DNA of 64,000 nt from Methylobacterium frigidaeris (GCF_022179185.1 NZ_BPQJ01000001.1:186001-250000); one strand, 5' to 3'; shown: positions 22,029 through 32,768, counted from the first letter of the stretch. Translations and numbers: made by a program. The notes: generated by a model from the letters alone, not told the origin.

Positions 22029-22970
22029 TCACGAGCCCCCTTTGGGTTTGACGTTCGGCGGGGCGCCGTTGTCGCCCTCCCGACCCGGGCCGGGGCCCTT
22101 CGGGATGGTCTGGTCGACGATGCGGCGAAACAGGTCGGGCTCGACGCTGCCGTAGGTGACGGGCATGTCGACGACGCTCTGCTTGGCAAGCTCGCCATAG
22201 GCCGCCGTGTCGAGTGGTGGGCCGCCCTTGGCGCGCTGGATCCAGTCGGTGAAGGCGCCATCCGGCACGACGCGGGCCGGGAACTGCATGTGGGGGAAGC
22301 CGTCGCCGCTGAAATGCGTCGAGAGGCCGTGCAGCGTGGCCTCCTGATCGCCCATCAGGTTGAGCTGCGAGGTCATGCCTCGCATCGTGTAGATCATGCT
22401 TCCGAGCCGCGGCACGAAGAACGAGTTCCAGACGCTGCTCGAGGTCAGGATGAACTGCACCGGCGTGCCGACCGGTACGACGAGTTCATTGACTGAGGCG
22501 ACCTGCTGCTCGGGGTAGATGAAGAGCCACTTCCAATCGAGCGACACGACCTGCACCCGCAGGGGTGGCTTGTCGGACTCGAGCGGCACCGCCGGATCGA
22601 GTCGGTGCGCCCCGATCCAGGCGATGCCGCCGAGGAACACGATGGTGAGGAACGGCACCGACCAGACGACGAGCTCGATCTTGCCGGAGAAGGCCCAGTC
22701 CGGCCGGTAATGCGCCCGTGGGTTGGAGGCGCGGAACCACCAGGCGAAGACCAGCGTGACGATCATCGTCGGCACGATGATGGCGAGCATGATGATCGAG
22801 GCGACGACCAGGATGTTGGCCTCGTCCGCACCGACCGGGCCCTTGGCGTTGAGCAGGCTCATCTGGCAGCCGGACAGGACGAGTCCGGGGATGACGACGG
22901 CCGCGATTCGGAGAGACGCGGCGGGGACTCTCGTCCGCCGGCGCGGTGGCAGGGTCGCAGCAGCCGTCAT
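22029..22970 (-). CDS. cyoA: Cytochrome bo3 quinol oxidase subunit II
   Basis: A 313-residue lipoprotein subunit with a signal peptide and lipobox LSGC (Cys35). Two transmembrane helices follow (about 53-78 and 97-118), then a periplasmic cupredoxin-like domain starting [17 protein letters not shown]. CuA ligands are absent, as expected for quinol rather than cytochrome c oxidases (the late [20 protein letters not shown] segment lacks the Cys pair). It heads the minus-strand cyoABCD operon. The 287 bases upstream should carry the promoter, but no convincing motif was seen. Confidence 0.95.
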   Translation of the reverse strand: MTAAATLPPRRRTRVPAASLRIAAVVIPGLVLSGCQMSLLNAKGPVGADEANILVVASIIMLAIIVPTMIVTLVFAWWFRASNPRAHYRPDWAFSGKIELVVWSVPFLTIVFLGGIAWIGAHRLDPAVPLESDKPPLRVQVVSLDWKWLFIYPEQQVASVNELVVPVGTPVQFILTSSSVWNSFFVPRLGSMIYTMRGMTSQLNLMGDQEATLHGLSTHFSGDGFPHMQFPARVVPDGAFTDWIQRAKGGPPLDTAAYGELAKQSVVDMPVTYGSVEPDLFRRIVDQTIPKGPGPGREGDNGAPPNVKPKGGS

Positions 22971-23257
22971 CGCAACGCCGCAAGGGAAGATGCGGATAGA
23001 GACTTCGCGGCATCTCCGTGAGGTTGGCTGCGGCGCATACGGCCCTCCGGCGCACCCGATCGATCCAGCGCATGGTCGGTCGGACTTTCCGCACCCTTCG
23101 TGCCGCCGATCGACCGTCCCTGCACTGCTTCATGTTAAGTTGACAGGGATTGTCGTATCTTTAGCCGGGCTCTCCGCCAGAGAACATCTATGGCTCCGCA
23201 GTCGTGACTTTGACACGGGCGTTTGACTCATCGAGCCGGAGCGCCGGGCCGGCCTGA

Positions 23258-23992
23258 CGCGGACCGCCCCGGAGGCGACGGCCGGCCTCACCGCATCTGC
23301 TCAGCGAGATCCGGCTCGTGGCGGAGCCGGACAAGCGCGTGCTGGAGCCGAACCCGAAGATCTCGTGGGACGCATGGTGCGACGATTGCCGTTTGATCCG
23401 CGGGTCGATCGGCAAGACCTATCCCGAGACCTTCCACGATGACGGCCGGCGGATGTGGGGGCCCGGCGGCTTCCAGCGGCCGATGCCGGCCTGCAAGCGC
23501 CAGTGGCACGCCCGGACCGGCAAGGCCAACGTCGTCACGCTGACGGGGCTCGACGAGGACCACGACATGCCGGGGGACGGCCTGGACGCGTTCCGGATGA
23601 TGACCCTGCGCAGCAACGACCAGTTCGACACCACGGTGTTCGGCTACGACGACCGCTTCCGCGGCATCAAGGGCACCCGCGACGCGCTGCTGATGGACTG
23701 CCTCGGTATCGACCGGCTCGGCCTCACCGGCGGGGCGATGGTGCGGGTGGAGACGGTCGCGGACGACGGAGTTCGGCGCGAGCTGCCGGGGCTCACCATC
23801 GTCGATTACGACATCCCCATCGGCTGCGTCGGCGTTCATTAGCCGGAGGCGAACGTGCTCCTGCCGCTCTGGCATGACGCCATCGGCAGCATGACCCCGG
23901 CGGCGAAGTCGATTCCGGTGCGGGTGCACCGGATGGACGGCGACGCCGCCCGCACCCGGCACGGCCGGCCGCAAGGAACATTGCAGCCGTGA
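23258..23992 (+). pseudogene. Decayed molybdopterin oxidoreductase (FdhF-like), C-terminal remnant
   Basis: The frame is homologous to the C-terminal part of FdhF/YdeP-type molybdopterin oxidoreductases: LRSNDQFDTTVFGYDDRFRG and TRDALLMDCLGI, then LTIVDYDIPIGC. At 23840-23842 an in-frame TAG replaces the conserved Tyr. Directly after it, in the same frame, the family sequence continues as PEANVLLPLWHD and TPAAKSIPVRVHR to a stop at 23990. Upstream an in-frame stop at 23255 ends the homology, so about two thirds of the usual roughly 760-residue protein is missing. The intact piece (23318-23839) could only give 174 residues. I call it a truncated, nonsense-mutated relic. Confidence 0.8.
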
Positions 23993-23996
23993 CGCG

Positions 23997-24869
23997 TCAG
24001 CGCGCGGGCGCGGGCCGCGCCACGGGACCCCGTCCGCCGGAGGCCGTCCGGTTCTGCCACAGGTTGAGCGGCACAATCAGGATCACCGTGCCGAGCACCC
24101 ACCAGGCCGGGCGCACATCGTAGGAGAAGTCGAGATTGGCGGCGAGCACGGCGTCGGCCGGCACGCCTGTGGCGAGCGCGTACCACAGGGCCTCCAGCCC
24201 CGCCGTCGCGAGGCCGGCCGCGAGGCTCAAGCCCAGGAGCGGCAGCGGAGCGGTCGGTACCTTGAGATGATGCATCAGCCGCCAGCCCATCAGGGCCAGG
24301 AACAGACCGCTCCAGTAGACCGGCTTCGAGACGTCGATCTTCGATTGCAGGAAGAAGTGCAGCAGTGCCAAAGCGGTGAGCAGGTAGACCAGCCGGTGCA
24401 GCCGCGGCCAGGCCTTGCCGAGCCGGCGGATCATCCCGTCCGTCGAGGTGATGCCGAGCACCACGAGGCCGAGCAGGCCCGCGAACCCGATGGTGAGGTA
24501 GATGCGAAACACGATCTCGCTCGCCACCCGGGCGAGGTCGAACTTCTGGTCGACGATGTAGAGCGTGAAGTGGATCAACGCGTAGGCGAGCGCGGTGAGC
24601 CCCAGCATCCGCCGCACCAGGATCAGCTTGGGCGCGTTGGCGATGCGCCGCATCGGCGTGACCGCGAGCGAGAGGATCAGGAACCGCACCGACCAGTCGC
24701 CCATGGCGTGCAGGTAGGCTGTGAGAGGCTTGGCGCCGAGACGGTCGAGAGCATAGGCCGCGGTGAACCACAGGCCGGGCGCGAGGGCGAGGAGGAAGAC
24801 CGCGAGCTTGAACCGGGACAGGCGGCCGGCGCGGTCGAGCCAAGGATAGGCCAAGCGGGGATAGGACAT
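23997..24869 (-). CDS. msrQ: Heme-binding membrane subunit MsrQ (YedZ family)
   Basis: A 290-residue ferric-reductase-like transmembrane protein with 6-8 predicted helices. In the MsrPQ system MsrQ passes electrons from the quinone pool to periplasmic MsrP, which repairs methionine sulfoxide. Family features are GDWSVRFLILSLAVTPMRR, RRMLGLTALAYALIHFTLYI (heme His) and WPRLHRLVYLLTALALLHFFLQSK (second His set). No msrP lies beside it in the window, so the partner must be encoded elsewhere or lost. The start is uncertain: ATG 24869 (used) or ATG 24887. Neither has a good Shine-Dalgarno. Confidence 0.82.
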   Translation of the reverse strand: MSYPRLAYPWLDRAGRLSRFKLAVFLLALAPGLWFTAAYALDRLGAKPLTAYLHAMGDWSVRFLILSLAVTPMRRIANAPKLILVRRMLGLTALAYALIHFTLYIVDQKFDLARVASEIVFRIYLTIGFAGLLGLVVLGITSTDGMIRRLGKAWPRLHRLVYLLTALALLHFFLQSKIDVSKPVYWSGLFLALMGWRLMHHLKVPTAPLPLLGLSLAAGLATAGLEALWYALATGVPADAVLAANLDFSYDVRPAWWVLGTVILIVPLNLWQNRTASGGRGPVARPAPAR

Positions 24870-24999
24870 CCGGGGGTGGGCGGGCATTCGGGAACCGGGT
24901 GCAGTGCGGAATGCGCCACAGATAAGCCGCGAGCGGAGGTTTGACCCGATCCGCCGACCACACGATGGCGTGAGAGACGGCACCCTGAGGAGATCCGCC

Positions 25000-25314
25000 G
25001 TGCCGCGCAAAGCCCTCGCCGCCCTCCTGCTGCTGCTGACACCCACGGCGCAGGCCGCCTGTCCCACCCCGCCGGCCCCGCCGCCGGTGAGCGAGAAGCC
25101 GGTCAAGCCCGCCCTGCCGCAGAAGCCCGCCTGCCTCGACGCCAAGGGCGGCTGCCCGGGCTGGGAGGCCTACACCTACAACGACGGGATCAAGGCCTAC
25201 AACGCGCAGCTCGGCCCCTACCGCACGGGCGCCGAGGCCTATGCCCGCAAGCTCAAGGCCTACGCCGACGGCAGCGTGGCGTATGCCAATTGCGAGATGC
25301 AGTCGATGCAGTGA
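25000..25314 (+). CDS. Small exported Pro/Tyr-rich protein
   Basis: A 104-residue protein starting at GTG 25000, chosen because GAGGAG lies 7 bases upstream and a clean signal peptide follows (KALAALLLLLTPTAQA, cleavage near residue 20). The mature part is Pro/Lys-rich, then has four cysteines and a tyrosine-rich helical segment (YNAQLGPYRTGAEAYARKLKAY). The family was not recognised. It is the first of four co-oriented genes but is 24 bases from the Uma2 gene, so linkage is uncertain. Confidence 0.7.
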   Translation: MPRKALAALLLLLTPTAQAACPTPPAPPPVSEKPVKPALPQKPACLDAKGGCPGWEAYTYNDGIKAYNAQLGPYRTGAEAYARKLKAYADGSVAYANCEMQSMQ

Positions 25315-25338
25315 CGGCAGCGTGGTAGGCTCGCGCCC

Positions 25339-25890
25339 ATGGCCGGCCTGCCCCGATCCCGCATGAACGTCGACGCGTTCCTCGCCTGGACCGCCACGGT
25401 GCCGGGCCGCCACGAACTCGTCGACGGCGAGGTTTTCGCGATGGCGCCGGAACGGGCTCGGCACGCGCGGGTGAAATTCGCCGTCCAGGCCGCCCTCGAC
25501 CGCGGCGTGAGGGCGCTGAGCTCTCCTTGCGAGATGTTGCCCGACGGCATGACCGTGCGGATCGACGCCCACACCGCCTACGAACCGGATGCCCTGGTCT
25601 ATTGCGGCCCCCGGATGGATCCCGACGCAGTCGAGCCGCCGCCGCCGGTGATCGTCGTCGAGGTGCTGTCGCCCGGGACCCGGTCGGTCGATGCCGGGGC
25701 GAAGCTCGCCGGCTATTTCCTGCTGCCGAGCGTGGTGCACTACCTCCTGATCGATCCCCGGCGTCCTTGCGTGATCCATCATCGCCGGACCGGCACGGCG
25801 ATCGAGACCCGGATCGTCACCGAGGGGAGCATGGCGCTCGATCCGCCGGGAATGGCGCTCGCGGTGGCGGACCTCTTCGGCGAACGATGA
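25339..25890 (+). CDS. Uma2-family (DUF820) putative endonuclease, copy A
   Basis: A 183-residue protein of the Uma2/DUF820 family, which has a PD-(D/E)xK nuclease-like fold. The expected elements are present: GRHELVDGEV near residue 22, TAYEPDALVYCG (active-site Asp) near 80, then VIVVEVLSPGTRSVDAGAKLAGYF with the Glu and Lys, and VHYLLIDP. Biological role of the family is unknown. It is strongly similar to the gene starting at 25943, so the two form a tandem duplication. Confidence 0.85.
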   Translation: MAGLPRSRMNVDAFLAWTATVPGRHELVDGEVFAMAPERARHARVKFAVQAALDRGVRALSSPCEMLPDGMTVRIDAHTAYEPDALVYCGPRMDPDAVEPPPPVIVVEVLSPGTRSVDAGAKLAGYFLLPSVVHYLLIDPRRPCVIHHRRTGTAIETRIVTEGSMALDPPGMALAVADLFGER

Positions 25891-25942
25891 CCACCGTGCT
25901 ACGATTCCTGCCGCAGGAATGACTCCCGACAGGTTCAGCGCG

Positions 25943-26494
25943 ATGAAGCCGCTCCCGCAGACCCGCATGAGCGTCGACGAGTACCTGGCCTGGAGCGAAG
26001 ACAATCCGGGACGCTACGAACTCGTGCAGGGCGAGGTGTACGCGGTGGCGGCCGAGCGGGCGCGTCACGCCAGGACACGGGTCGCAGTCTTCGATGCTCT
26101 GCGGAGCGCGGTGCGCTCCGCAGGTGTTGCATGCGAAGCGATGCCGGACGGGATGACCGTCCGCGTCGACACCCGCACGACCTACGAGCCGGACGCCCTG
26201 GTCTATTGCGGCCCCCGAATCCACCCCGACGCAGTCGAGGTGAAGAACCCGGTCATCGTCGTCGAAGTCTCGTTGCCGAGCACCCGCCGGACCGATGCGA
26301 GCGAGAAGCTCACCGGCTACTTCCAGGTACCGAGCATCCATCATTACCTCATGGTCGATCCGGACCGACGCACCGTCGTCCATCACCGCCGCGCCGGCGA
26401 CGGGACCGAGACCGCCTTCGTTCAGGACGGTACCCTCGTCCTCGACCCGCCAGGCCTCGAACTCCCCGTCGCGTCGCTGTTCGAGGAGCCGTGA
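25943..26494 (+). CDS. Uma2-family (DUF820) putative endonuclease, copy B
   Basis: A 183-residue paralogue of the preceding gene, sharing long blocks such as PDGMTVR and YEPDALVYCGPR as well as VVEV and LTGYF. Active-site residues of the PD-(D/E)xK fold are retained. The ATG at 25943 gives exactly the same length as copy A and is preferred over ATG 25919. Copy A ends 52 bases before. Function unknown. Confidence 0.85.
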   Translation: MKPLPQTRMSVDEYLAWSEDNPGRYELVQGEVYAVAAERARHARTRVAVFDALRSAVRSAGVACEAMPDGMTVRVDTRTTYEPDALVYCGPRIHPDAVEVKNPVIVVEVSLPSTRRTDASEKLTGYFQVPSIHHYLMVDPDRRTVVHHRRAGDGTETAFVQDGTLVLDPPGLELPVASLFEEP

Positions 26495-26563
26495 GGCCCC
26501 GCGCTTGACCCCCCGTGCGGCGGATGCGACAGGCGGCCCAACCTCTCGCGCGCGAGCCCCTGC

Positions 26564-27559
26564 ATGACCGACTCCCTCGACCTCCTCGTCCTCGGCAACG
26601 CCATCGTCGACGTGATGGCCCGCACCGACGAGGCCTTCCTGGTGCGCGAGGGCGTGCACAAGGGCGCGATGCAGCTCATCGACGAGGCGCGGGCCGAGCA
26701 TCTGTTCGGGGTGATGGGCCCGGCCACGGTCATCTCGGGCGGCTCGGGCGCCAACACGGCGGTGGGTGCGGCGGTGCTGGGCGCCCGGGCAGGCTTCATC
26801 GGCAAGGTGCGGGACGACGAGCTCGGCCGGCTCTTCGCCCACGACCTCAACGCCACCGGCGTGCAGTTCGGTGTCGCCCCTGCGGCTGAGGGCCCGGCGA
26901 CGGCGCGCTGCTTCGTGCTCGTGACGCCGGACGGCGAGCGCACCATGAACACCTATCTGGGCGCGTGCCAGGGCCTCTCCGCGGCGGACGTGGACGAGGA
27001 CGTCGTGAGGGGCGCCCGCCACGTCTATCTCGAGGGCTATCTGTGGGACCCGCCGGCCGCGAAGGAGGCGTTCCGCAAGGCGGCCAAGATCGCCCATGGT
27101 GCCGGCAACAAGGTGGCGCTGACCCTGTCCGATGCGTTCTGCGTCGATCGCTACCGCGACGAGTTCCTAGGCCTGATCCGCGACGGCAGCCTCGACATCC
27201 TGTTCGCCAACATCCACGAGCTGAAGAGCCTGTACCAGACCTCTGACGCCGACACGGCGGTCGCGGCCCTGCGCCAGGAAAAGGGGCTCCTCGGCGTCGT
27301 CACCCGCTCCGAGGAGGGCGCCCTGGTGGTGTCCGGGACCGAGACGAAGTCGGTGCCGGCCTCGCCCGTGCGCGAGGTGGTCGACACGACCGGCGCCGGC
27401 GACCTGTTCGCTGCGGGCTTCCTCGCCGGCCTCGCCCGCGGCCTCGACCACGCCGACTGTGCCCGCCTCGGCGCGGTGGCGGCAGCGGAAGTGATCTCCC
27501 ATATCGGCGCCCGGCCGCAGGCGGACCTCAAGGCGCTCGCCGGCCAGGCCGGCCTGTAA
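26564..27559 (+). CDS. PfkB-family kinase, probable adenosine kinase
   Basis: A 331-residue ribokinase-fold kinase. GNAIVDVMARTDEAFL opens the sugar-binding part, SGGSGANTAVGAAVLGARAGFIGKV is PfkB signature 1 and DTTGAGDLFAAGFLAGLARG is signature 2 with the catalytic Asp. The subfamily resembles adenosine kinases of alphaproteobacteria, which would make AMP from adenosine and thereby drain the S-adenosylhomocysteine cycle. Substrate choice between adenosine and a sugar is not proven. It starts 69 bases after the Uma2 copy and is followed by 238 bases with hairpins before ugpE. Confidence 0.85.
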   Translation: MTDSLDLLVLGNAIVDVMARTDEAFLVREGVHKGAMQLIDEARAEHLFGVMGPATVISGGSGANTAVGAAVLGARAGFIGKVRDDELGRLFAHDLNATGVQFGVAPAAEGPATARCFVLVTPDGERTMNTYLGACQGLSAADVDEDVVRGARHVYLEGYLWDPPAAKEAFRKAAKIAHGAGNKVALTLSDAFCVDRYRDEFLGLIRDGSLDILFANIHELKSLYQTSDADTAVAALRQEKGLLGVVTRSEEGALVVSGTETKSVPASPVREVVDTTGAGDLFAAGFLAGLARGLDHADCARLGAVAAAEVISHIGARPQADLKALAGQAGL

Positions 27560-27635
27560 TACCGCCGCACCTTCGAGCGGACGCGTTCGACGGTGCCAGG
27601 CAAGCCCGAACGGGCGCCGGCGCTGATGCGCCGGT

Positions 27636-27667
27636 CGCCTTCGCGTCGACACGTGGATGCGAAGGCG
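27636..27667 (+). terminator. Hairpin downstream of the adenosine kinase gene
   Basis: CGCCTTCGC (27636-27644) and GCGAAGGCG (27659-27667) form a perfect 9-bp stem around 14 bases, 76 bases past the stop. No U-tract, so the terminator role is tentative. Confidence 0.4.
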
Positions 27668-27797
27668 CGAGGGAATAAGGACCGACCGGGCGGGCGGCGC
27701 TTCCGTCAGAGCTTGACGGGTGCTAGGAGCTGTCGCACGCCCGTCACGCCGGTGCGGCACCGAGACAAGAAACCATCCGCCAGGGAGCGGCCCCCCA

Positions 27798-28640
27798 TTG
27801 GTCGAGAACCGCCGCTTCGGCAACCTGATCCCGCATCTCGTGCTCTGCCTCGGGGTCGGCATCGTCGTCTTCCCGGTCTACCTGGCGCTGATCGGCTCGA
27901 CCCATGACGCTGCCACCATCGCCAACGGCCAGATGCCGCTCTGGCCGGGCGGCCACGGCCTCGAGACCTACCGGCGCGCACTGACCGAGTCCGGCATGGC
28001 CGGCGCTCCCGTCGGACTGATGCTGCTCAACAGCACGATCATGGCGCTTGCCATCGCGCTGGGGAAGATCTTCATCTCGCTGCTCTCGGCCTACGCGCTG
28101 ATCTACTTCCGGTTTCCGTTCCGGCAGACCGCGTTCTGGGCGATCTTCGTCACCCTGATGCTGCCGGTCGAGGTGCGGATCTACCCGACCTACAAGGTCG
28201 CGGCCGACCTCCAGCTCCTCGACACCTATGCGGGCCTCGCCCTGCCGCTGATCGCCTCGGCGACCGCGACGCTGCTGTTCCGTCAGTTCTTCCTCACGGT
28301 GCCGAACGAGCTCGTCGAGGCCTCCCGCATCGACGGGGCCGGACCGGTGCGGTTCTTCCTCGACACCCTGCTGCCGCTCTCGCGCACCACGATGGCGGCC
28401 CTGTTCGTGATCCAGTTCCTGTACGGCTGGAATCAGTATCTCTGGCCGCTCCTCGTCACCACCCGCGACGACATGCAGACGGTGGTGATCGGCCTGCGCA
28501 AGATGACCTCGATCACCGACCAGCTCACCGAGTGGCAGATCGTCATGGCGACCGCCGTGCTGGCGATGCTGCCGCCGGTCGTGGTGGTGTTCGCGATGCA
28601 GAAGCTGTTCGTGCGCGGCCTGGTGGAGACCGAGAAGTGA
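27798..28640 (+). CDS. ugpE: sn-Glycerol-3-phosphate ABC transporter permease
   Basis: A 280-residue inner-membrane permease closely matching E. coli UgpE (281 residues) along its length: [20 protein letters not shown], then [13 protein letters not shown] and [11 protein letters not shown], with the EAA loop [17 protein letters not shown]. The start is TTG at 27798, which yields MVENRRFGN like MIENRPW of E. coli, with AGGGAG about 10 bases upstream. It heads a piece (ugpE-ugpC) separated by two metabolic genes from ugpB-ugpA at 33.1-35.3 kb. Confidence 0.93.
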   Translation: MVENRRFGNLIPHLVLCLGVGIVVFPVYLALIGSTHDAATIANGQMPLWPGGHGLETYRRALTESGMAGAPVGLMLLNSTIMALAIALGKIFISLLSAYALIYFRFPFRQTAFWAIFVTLMLPVEVRIYPTYKVAADLQLLDTYAGLALPLIASATATLLFRQFFLTVPNELVEASRIDGAGPVRFFLDTLLPLSRTTMAALFVIQFLYGWNQYLWPLLVTTRDDMQTVVIGLRKMTSITDQLTEWQIVMATAVLAMLPPVVVVFAMQKLFVRGLVETEK

Positions 28641-28668
28641 CCTCTTTCCGTACGATCGGACGCGTCTG

Positions 28669-29721
<1,053 letters not shown>

Positions 29722-29847
29722 CCGGAAGCGGGCGGGCTTTCCCGCTGCCTGAGCCGCGTCGTATGCAAGCGGACCACGATCCCGGGAAGCGGGGTCTGAC
29801 GCGCCATCCCGCGAACGGGAGGCGCGACGACGGGAGGCTCGTTTCTC

Positions 29848-31020
29848 GTGCACAAACCGCTTGCCGGCATCAAGGTGCTCGAACTCGCCCGCATCCTGGC
29901 CGGTCCGTGGATCGGCCAGCTCCTGGCGGATCTCGGCGCCGACGTGGTCAAGGTCGAGCGGCCGGGTGTCGGGGACGATACGAGGTCCTGGGGTCCGCCC
30001 TTCGTCGCGGGTGCGGACGGCGGGACGCTGTCGGCCTCGTATTTCCACTCGACGAACCGCGGCAAGCGCTCGGTCGCGGCGGATTTCGAGACCGCGGAAG
30101 GCCAGGCGGTGGTGCGCAAGCTCGCCACCCACGCCGACGTGGTGATCGAGAACTTCAAGGTCGGCGGCCTGAAGAAGTACGGCCTCGACCATGAGAGCTT
30201 GAGCGCGCTCAATCCGCGGCTGATCACCTGCTCGGTCACCGGCTTCGGCCAGGACGGCCCCTACGCGCCGCGCGCCGGCTACGATTTCATGATCCAGGGC
30301 CTCGGCGGGATCATGTCGCTCACCGGCGAGCCCCAGGGCGAGCCGGTCAAGACTGCGGTCGCCTTCGCGGACGTGTTCACCGGGGTCTACGGCACCGTCG
30401 CGATCCTCGCCGCCCTCCAGGGCCGGCACGCGACGGACAAGGGCTGCCACATCGACATGGCGCTCCTCGACACCCAGGTCTCGGTGCTCGGCAACCAGGC
30501 CCTGGTCTATCTCGTCTCCGGGCTGCTGCCGCCGCGGATGGGCAACGAGCATACCAGCATCGTTCCCTACCAGGTCTTCCCGACCGCCGACGGCCACATC
30601 ATCGTCGCCTGCGGCAATGACGGGCAGTTCCAGAAGCTCTGCGGCGTGCTCGGCACCGCCTGGCACCTCGACCCGGACTACGCCACCAATCCGGGCCGGG
30701 TCACCCGCCGCGACGTGCTGATCCCGCTCATCAGTGCCGAGACCAGCCGCCACAGCAAGGCGGACCTGCTGGCGCGGCTCGGCGCCGTCAACGTGCCGGT
30801 CGGCCCGATCAACGACCTCGCCGAGGTTTTTTCCGACCCGCAGGTGGTCCATCGCGGCCTGCGCCTCGACCTCCCCGAGCCGCGGGCGAAGGGCGGCACG
30901 ATCCCGAGCGTGCGCTCGCCGATCGTCATCGACGGCGTGCCGATGGCGGCGGACACCGCCTCGCCGCAGGTGGGGGACCATACCGAGAGCGTGCTGGCGG
31001 ATCCGGCCTGGGGCGGGTGA
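29848..31020 (+). CDS. Class III (CaiB/BaiF) CoA-transferase
   Basis: A 390-residue family III CoA-transferase, moving CoA between carboxylic acids. The N-terminal ILAGPWIGQLLADLGADVVKVE is typical. Asp175 in FADVFTGVYG corresponds to the catalytic Asp of formyl-CoA:oxalate CoA-transferase, and the family G-loop GNEHTSIVPYQVF follows. The start is GTG 29848 with GGGAGG 10 bases upstream. It lies between ugpC and a ThDP-dependent enzyme. The CoA-transferase/ThDP order resembles frc-oxc, but the ThDP partner does not look like oxalyl-CoA decarboxylase, so the acid substrate is unknown. Confidence 0.88.
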   Translation: MHKPLAGIKVLELARILAGPWIGQLLADLGADVVKVERPGVGDDTRSWGPPFVAGADGGTLSASYFHSTNRGKRSVAADFETAEGQAVVRKLATHADVVIENFKVGGLKKYGLDHESLSALNPRLITCSVTGFGQDGPYAPRAGYDFMIQGLGGIMSLTGEPQGEPVKTAVAFADVFTGVYGTVAILAALQGRHATDKGCHIDMALLDTQVSVLGNQALVYLVSGLLPPRMGNEHTSIVPYQVFPTADGHIIVACGNDGQFQKLCGVLGTAWHLDPDYATNPGRVTRRDVLIPLISAETSRHSKADLLARLGAVNVPVGPINDLAEVFSDPQVVHRGLRLDLPEPRAKGGTIPSVRSPIVIDGVPMAADTASPQVGDHTESVLADPAWGG

Positions 31021-31062
31021 CGCAGACCGGTTACGCCTGAGAGATTGCTGGAGGACATACCC

Positions 31063-32739
31063 ATGACCGACGCCCCCCGCCCCCGCACCGGCGGGCAGAT
31101 CCTGGTGGATCAGCTCGCCCGCCACGGCGTCGGCGACATCTTCTGCGTTCCTGGGGAAAGCTACCTCGCGGTGCTCGACGCGCTGCACGACGCCGAGATC
31201 CGCCTCACCGTCTGCCGGCAGGAGGGTGGCGCGGCGATGATGGCGGAGGCGCACGGCAAGCTCACGGGCAAGCCGGGCATCTGCTTCGTCACCCGCGGCC
31301 CCGGCGCCACCAACGCGGCGCCCGGCCTGCACATCGCCCGGCAGGACTCGACCCCGATGATTCTGTTCGTCGGCCAGATCGAGCGGGCGGCGCGCGAGCG
31401 CGAGGCGTTCCAGGAGCTCGATTACCGGGCGGTGTTCGGCACCATCGCCAAGTGGGTGACGGAGATCGACAGCGCCGACCGCATCCCCGAGCTGATCGCC
31501 CGCGCCTTCCACGTCGCCACCGCCGGCCGGCCAGGTCCGGTGGTGATCGCTCTCCCTGAGGACATGCTGACCGAGACCGCGACGGTCGCGGACGCGCCCG
31601 CCTACCGGCCGGTCGAGACCCATCCGGCCCTCGCCCAGATGGTCGCGCTGCAGACCATGCTGGCGCAGGCCCAGAAACCCTTCGCGATCCTCGGCGGCAG
31701 CCGCTGGTCGGCGGAGGCGGTACGGCGCTTCTCCCGCTTCGCCGATCTGTTCTCGCTCCCCGTCGCCTGCTCGTTCCGGCGCCAGGGCCATTTCCCGGCC
31801 GATCATCGCTGCTACGCCGGCGATCTCGGCCTCGGCGTCAACCCGAAGCTGCTCGCCCGGATCAAGGACTCCGACCTGCTGCTCGTCGTCGGCGGGCGGC
31901 TGTCGGAGATCCCCTCGCAGGGCTACACGCTGCTCGACATTCCGGGGCCGCGCCAGAAACTCGTCCACGTCCATCCGGACCCGGAGGAGCTGGGACGGGT
32001 CTACAGCCCGGCCCTCGCGATCAACGCCAGCCCGACCGCCTTCGCGGCGGCGATCGAGACGGTGCAGCCGCCCCGCGACCTGCCCTGGGCCGCCGGCACC
32101 GAGGCGCTGCACGCCGATTACCTGACCTGGAGCGATCCCACCCGGATCACCACGCCCGGCACGCTCCAGCTCGGCGGCGTGATGGCCCACTTGCGCGAGG
32201 CGCTGCCGGCGGACGCGATCCTGTGCAACGGCGCCGGCAACTTCGCCACCTGGGTCCATCGCTTCTGGCCGTTCCGCGCCCATGACGGCCAACTCGCCCC
32301 GACCTCGGGCTCGATGGGCTACGGCGTACCCGCCGCCATCGGCGCCAAGCGCCTGCTGCCGGAGCGCACCGTGGTGTGCGTGTCGGGCGACGGCGACTTC
32401 CTGATGAACGGCCAGGACTTCGCCACCGCCGTGCAATACGGCCTGCCGATCATCGTGATCCTGGTCGATAACGGCATGTACGGCACGATCCGGATGCACC
32501 AGGAGCGGGAATATCCCGGCCGCGTCTCCGGCACCGCCCTGAAGAACCCCGATTTCGCCGCCTACGCCGCGGCCTTCGGCGGCTACGGCGAGCGGGTCGA
32601 ACGCACTGAGGACTTCCCGGCGGCCCTGGCACGGGCGATCGCCTCAGGCCTGCCGGCGATCCTGCACTGTCCGATCGACCCCGAGGCGATCACCCCGACG
32701 ACGACGATCCAGGCCCTGCGCGACCGGAAGCGGCCGTAA
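31063..32739 (+). CDS. ThDP-dependent enzyme, acetolactate-synthase-like
   Basis: A 558-residue member of the acetolactate synthase/decarboxylase superfamily. Glu54 in CRQEGGAAMM is the cofactor-activating Glu, TRGPGATNA follows, the central domain is present, and GDGDFLMNGQDFATA...VDN is the ThDP/Mg motif. The N-terminal GDIFCVPGESYLAVLDAL marks a subgroup distinct from ilvB and from oxalyl-CoA decarboxylase. The ATG at 31063 has GGAGGA upstream. It is 42 bases after the CoA-transferase, so the two are probably co-transcribed. The reaction is not known; decarboxylation or carboligation of a 2-keto acid or acyl-CoA is possible. Confidence 0.82.
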   Translation: MTDAPRPRTGGQILVDQLARHGVGDIFCVPGESYLAVLDALHDAEIRLTVCRQEGGAAMMAEAHGKLTGKPGICFVTRGPGATNAAPGLHIARQDSTPMILFVGQIERAAREREAFQELDYRAVFGTIAKWVTEIDSADRIPELIARAFHVATAGRPGPVVIALPEDMLTETATVADAPAYRPVETHPALAQMVALQTMLAQAQKPFAILGGSRWSAEAVRRFSRFADLFSLPVACSFRRQGHFPADHRCYAGDLGLGVNPKLLARIKDSDLLLVVGGRLSEIPSQGYTLLDIPGPRQKLVHVHPDPEELGRVYSPALAINASPTAFAAAIETVQPPRDLPWAAGTEALHADYLTWSDPTRITTPGTLQLGGVMAHLREALPADAILCNGAGNFATWVHRFWPFRAHDGQLAPTSGSMGYGVPAAIGAKRLLPERTVVCVSGDGDFLMNGQDFATAVQYGLPIIVILVDNGMYGTIRMHQEREYPGRVSGTALKNPDFAAYAAAFGGYGERVERTEDFPAALARAIASGLPAILHCPIDPEAITPTTTIQALRDRKRP

Positions 32740-32741
32740 TC

Positions 32742-32768
32742 CGCGGACGGACTCGAAAGCCGTCCGCG
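32742..32768 (+). terminator. Hairpin 2 bases after the ThDP enzyme stop
   Basis: CGCGGACGG (32742-32750) pairs perfectly with CCGTCCGCG (32760-32768), with a 9-base loop. The T content after it is low, so this is a terminator-like hairpin only. Confidence 0.5.

Noticed and set aside
23840..23842. TAG in the molybdopterin gene considered as a recoded codon
   Set aside because: Selenocysteine uses TGA, and no pyrrolysine system is expected. The 5' two thirds of the gene are also missing, so decay is simpler.
31018..31062. CCTGAGAGATTGC leader before the ThDP gene that recalls the CTGAGA element of TPP riboswitches
   Set aside because: Only about 45 bases are available before the start, too short for a TPP or glycine riboswitch, and no second conserved element is present.
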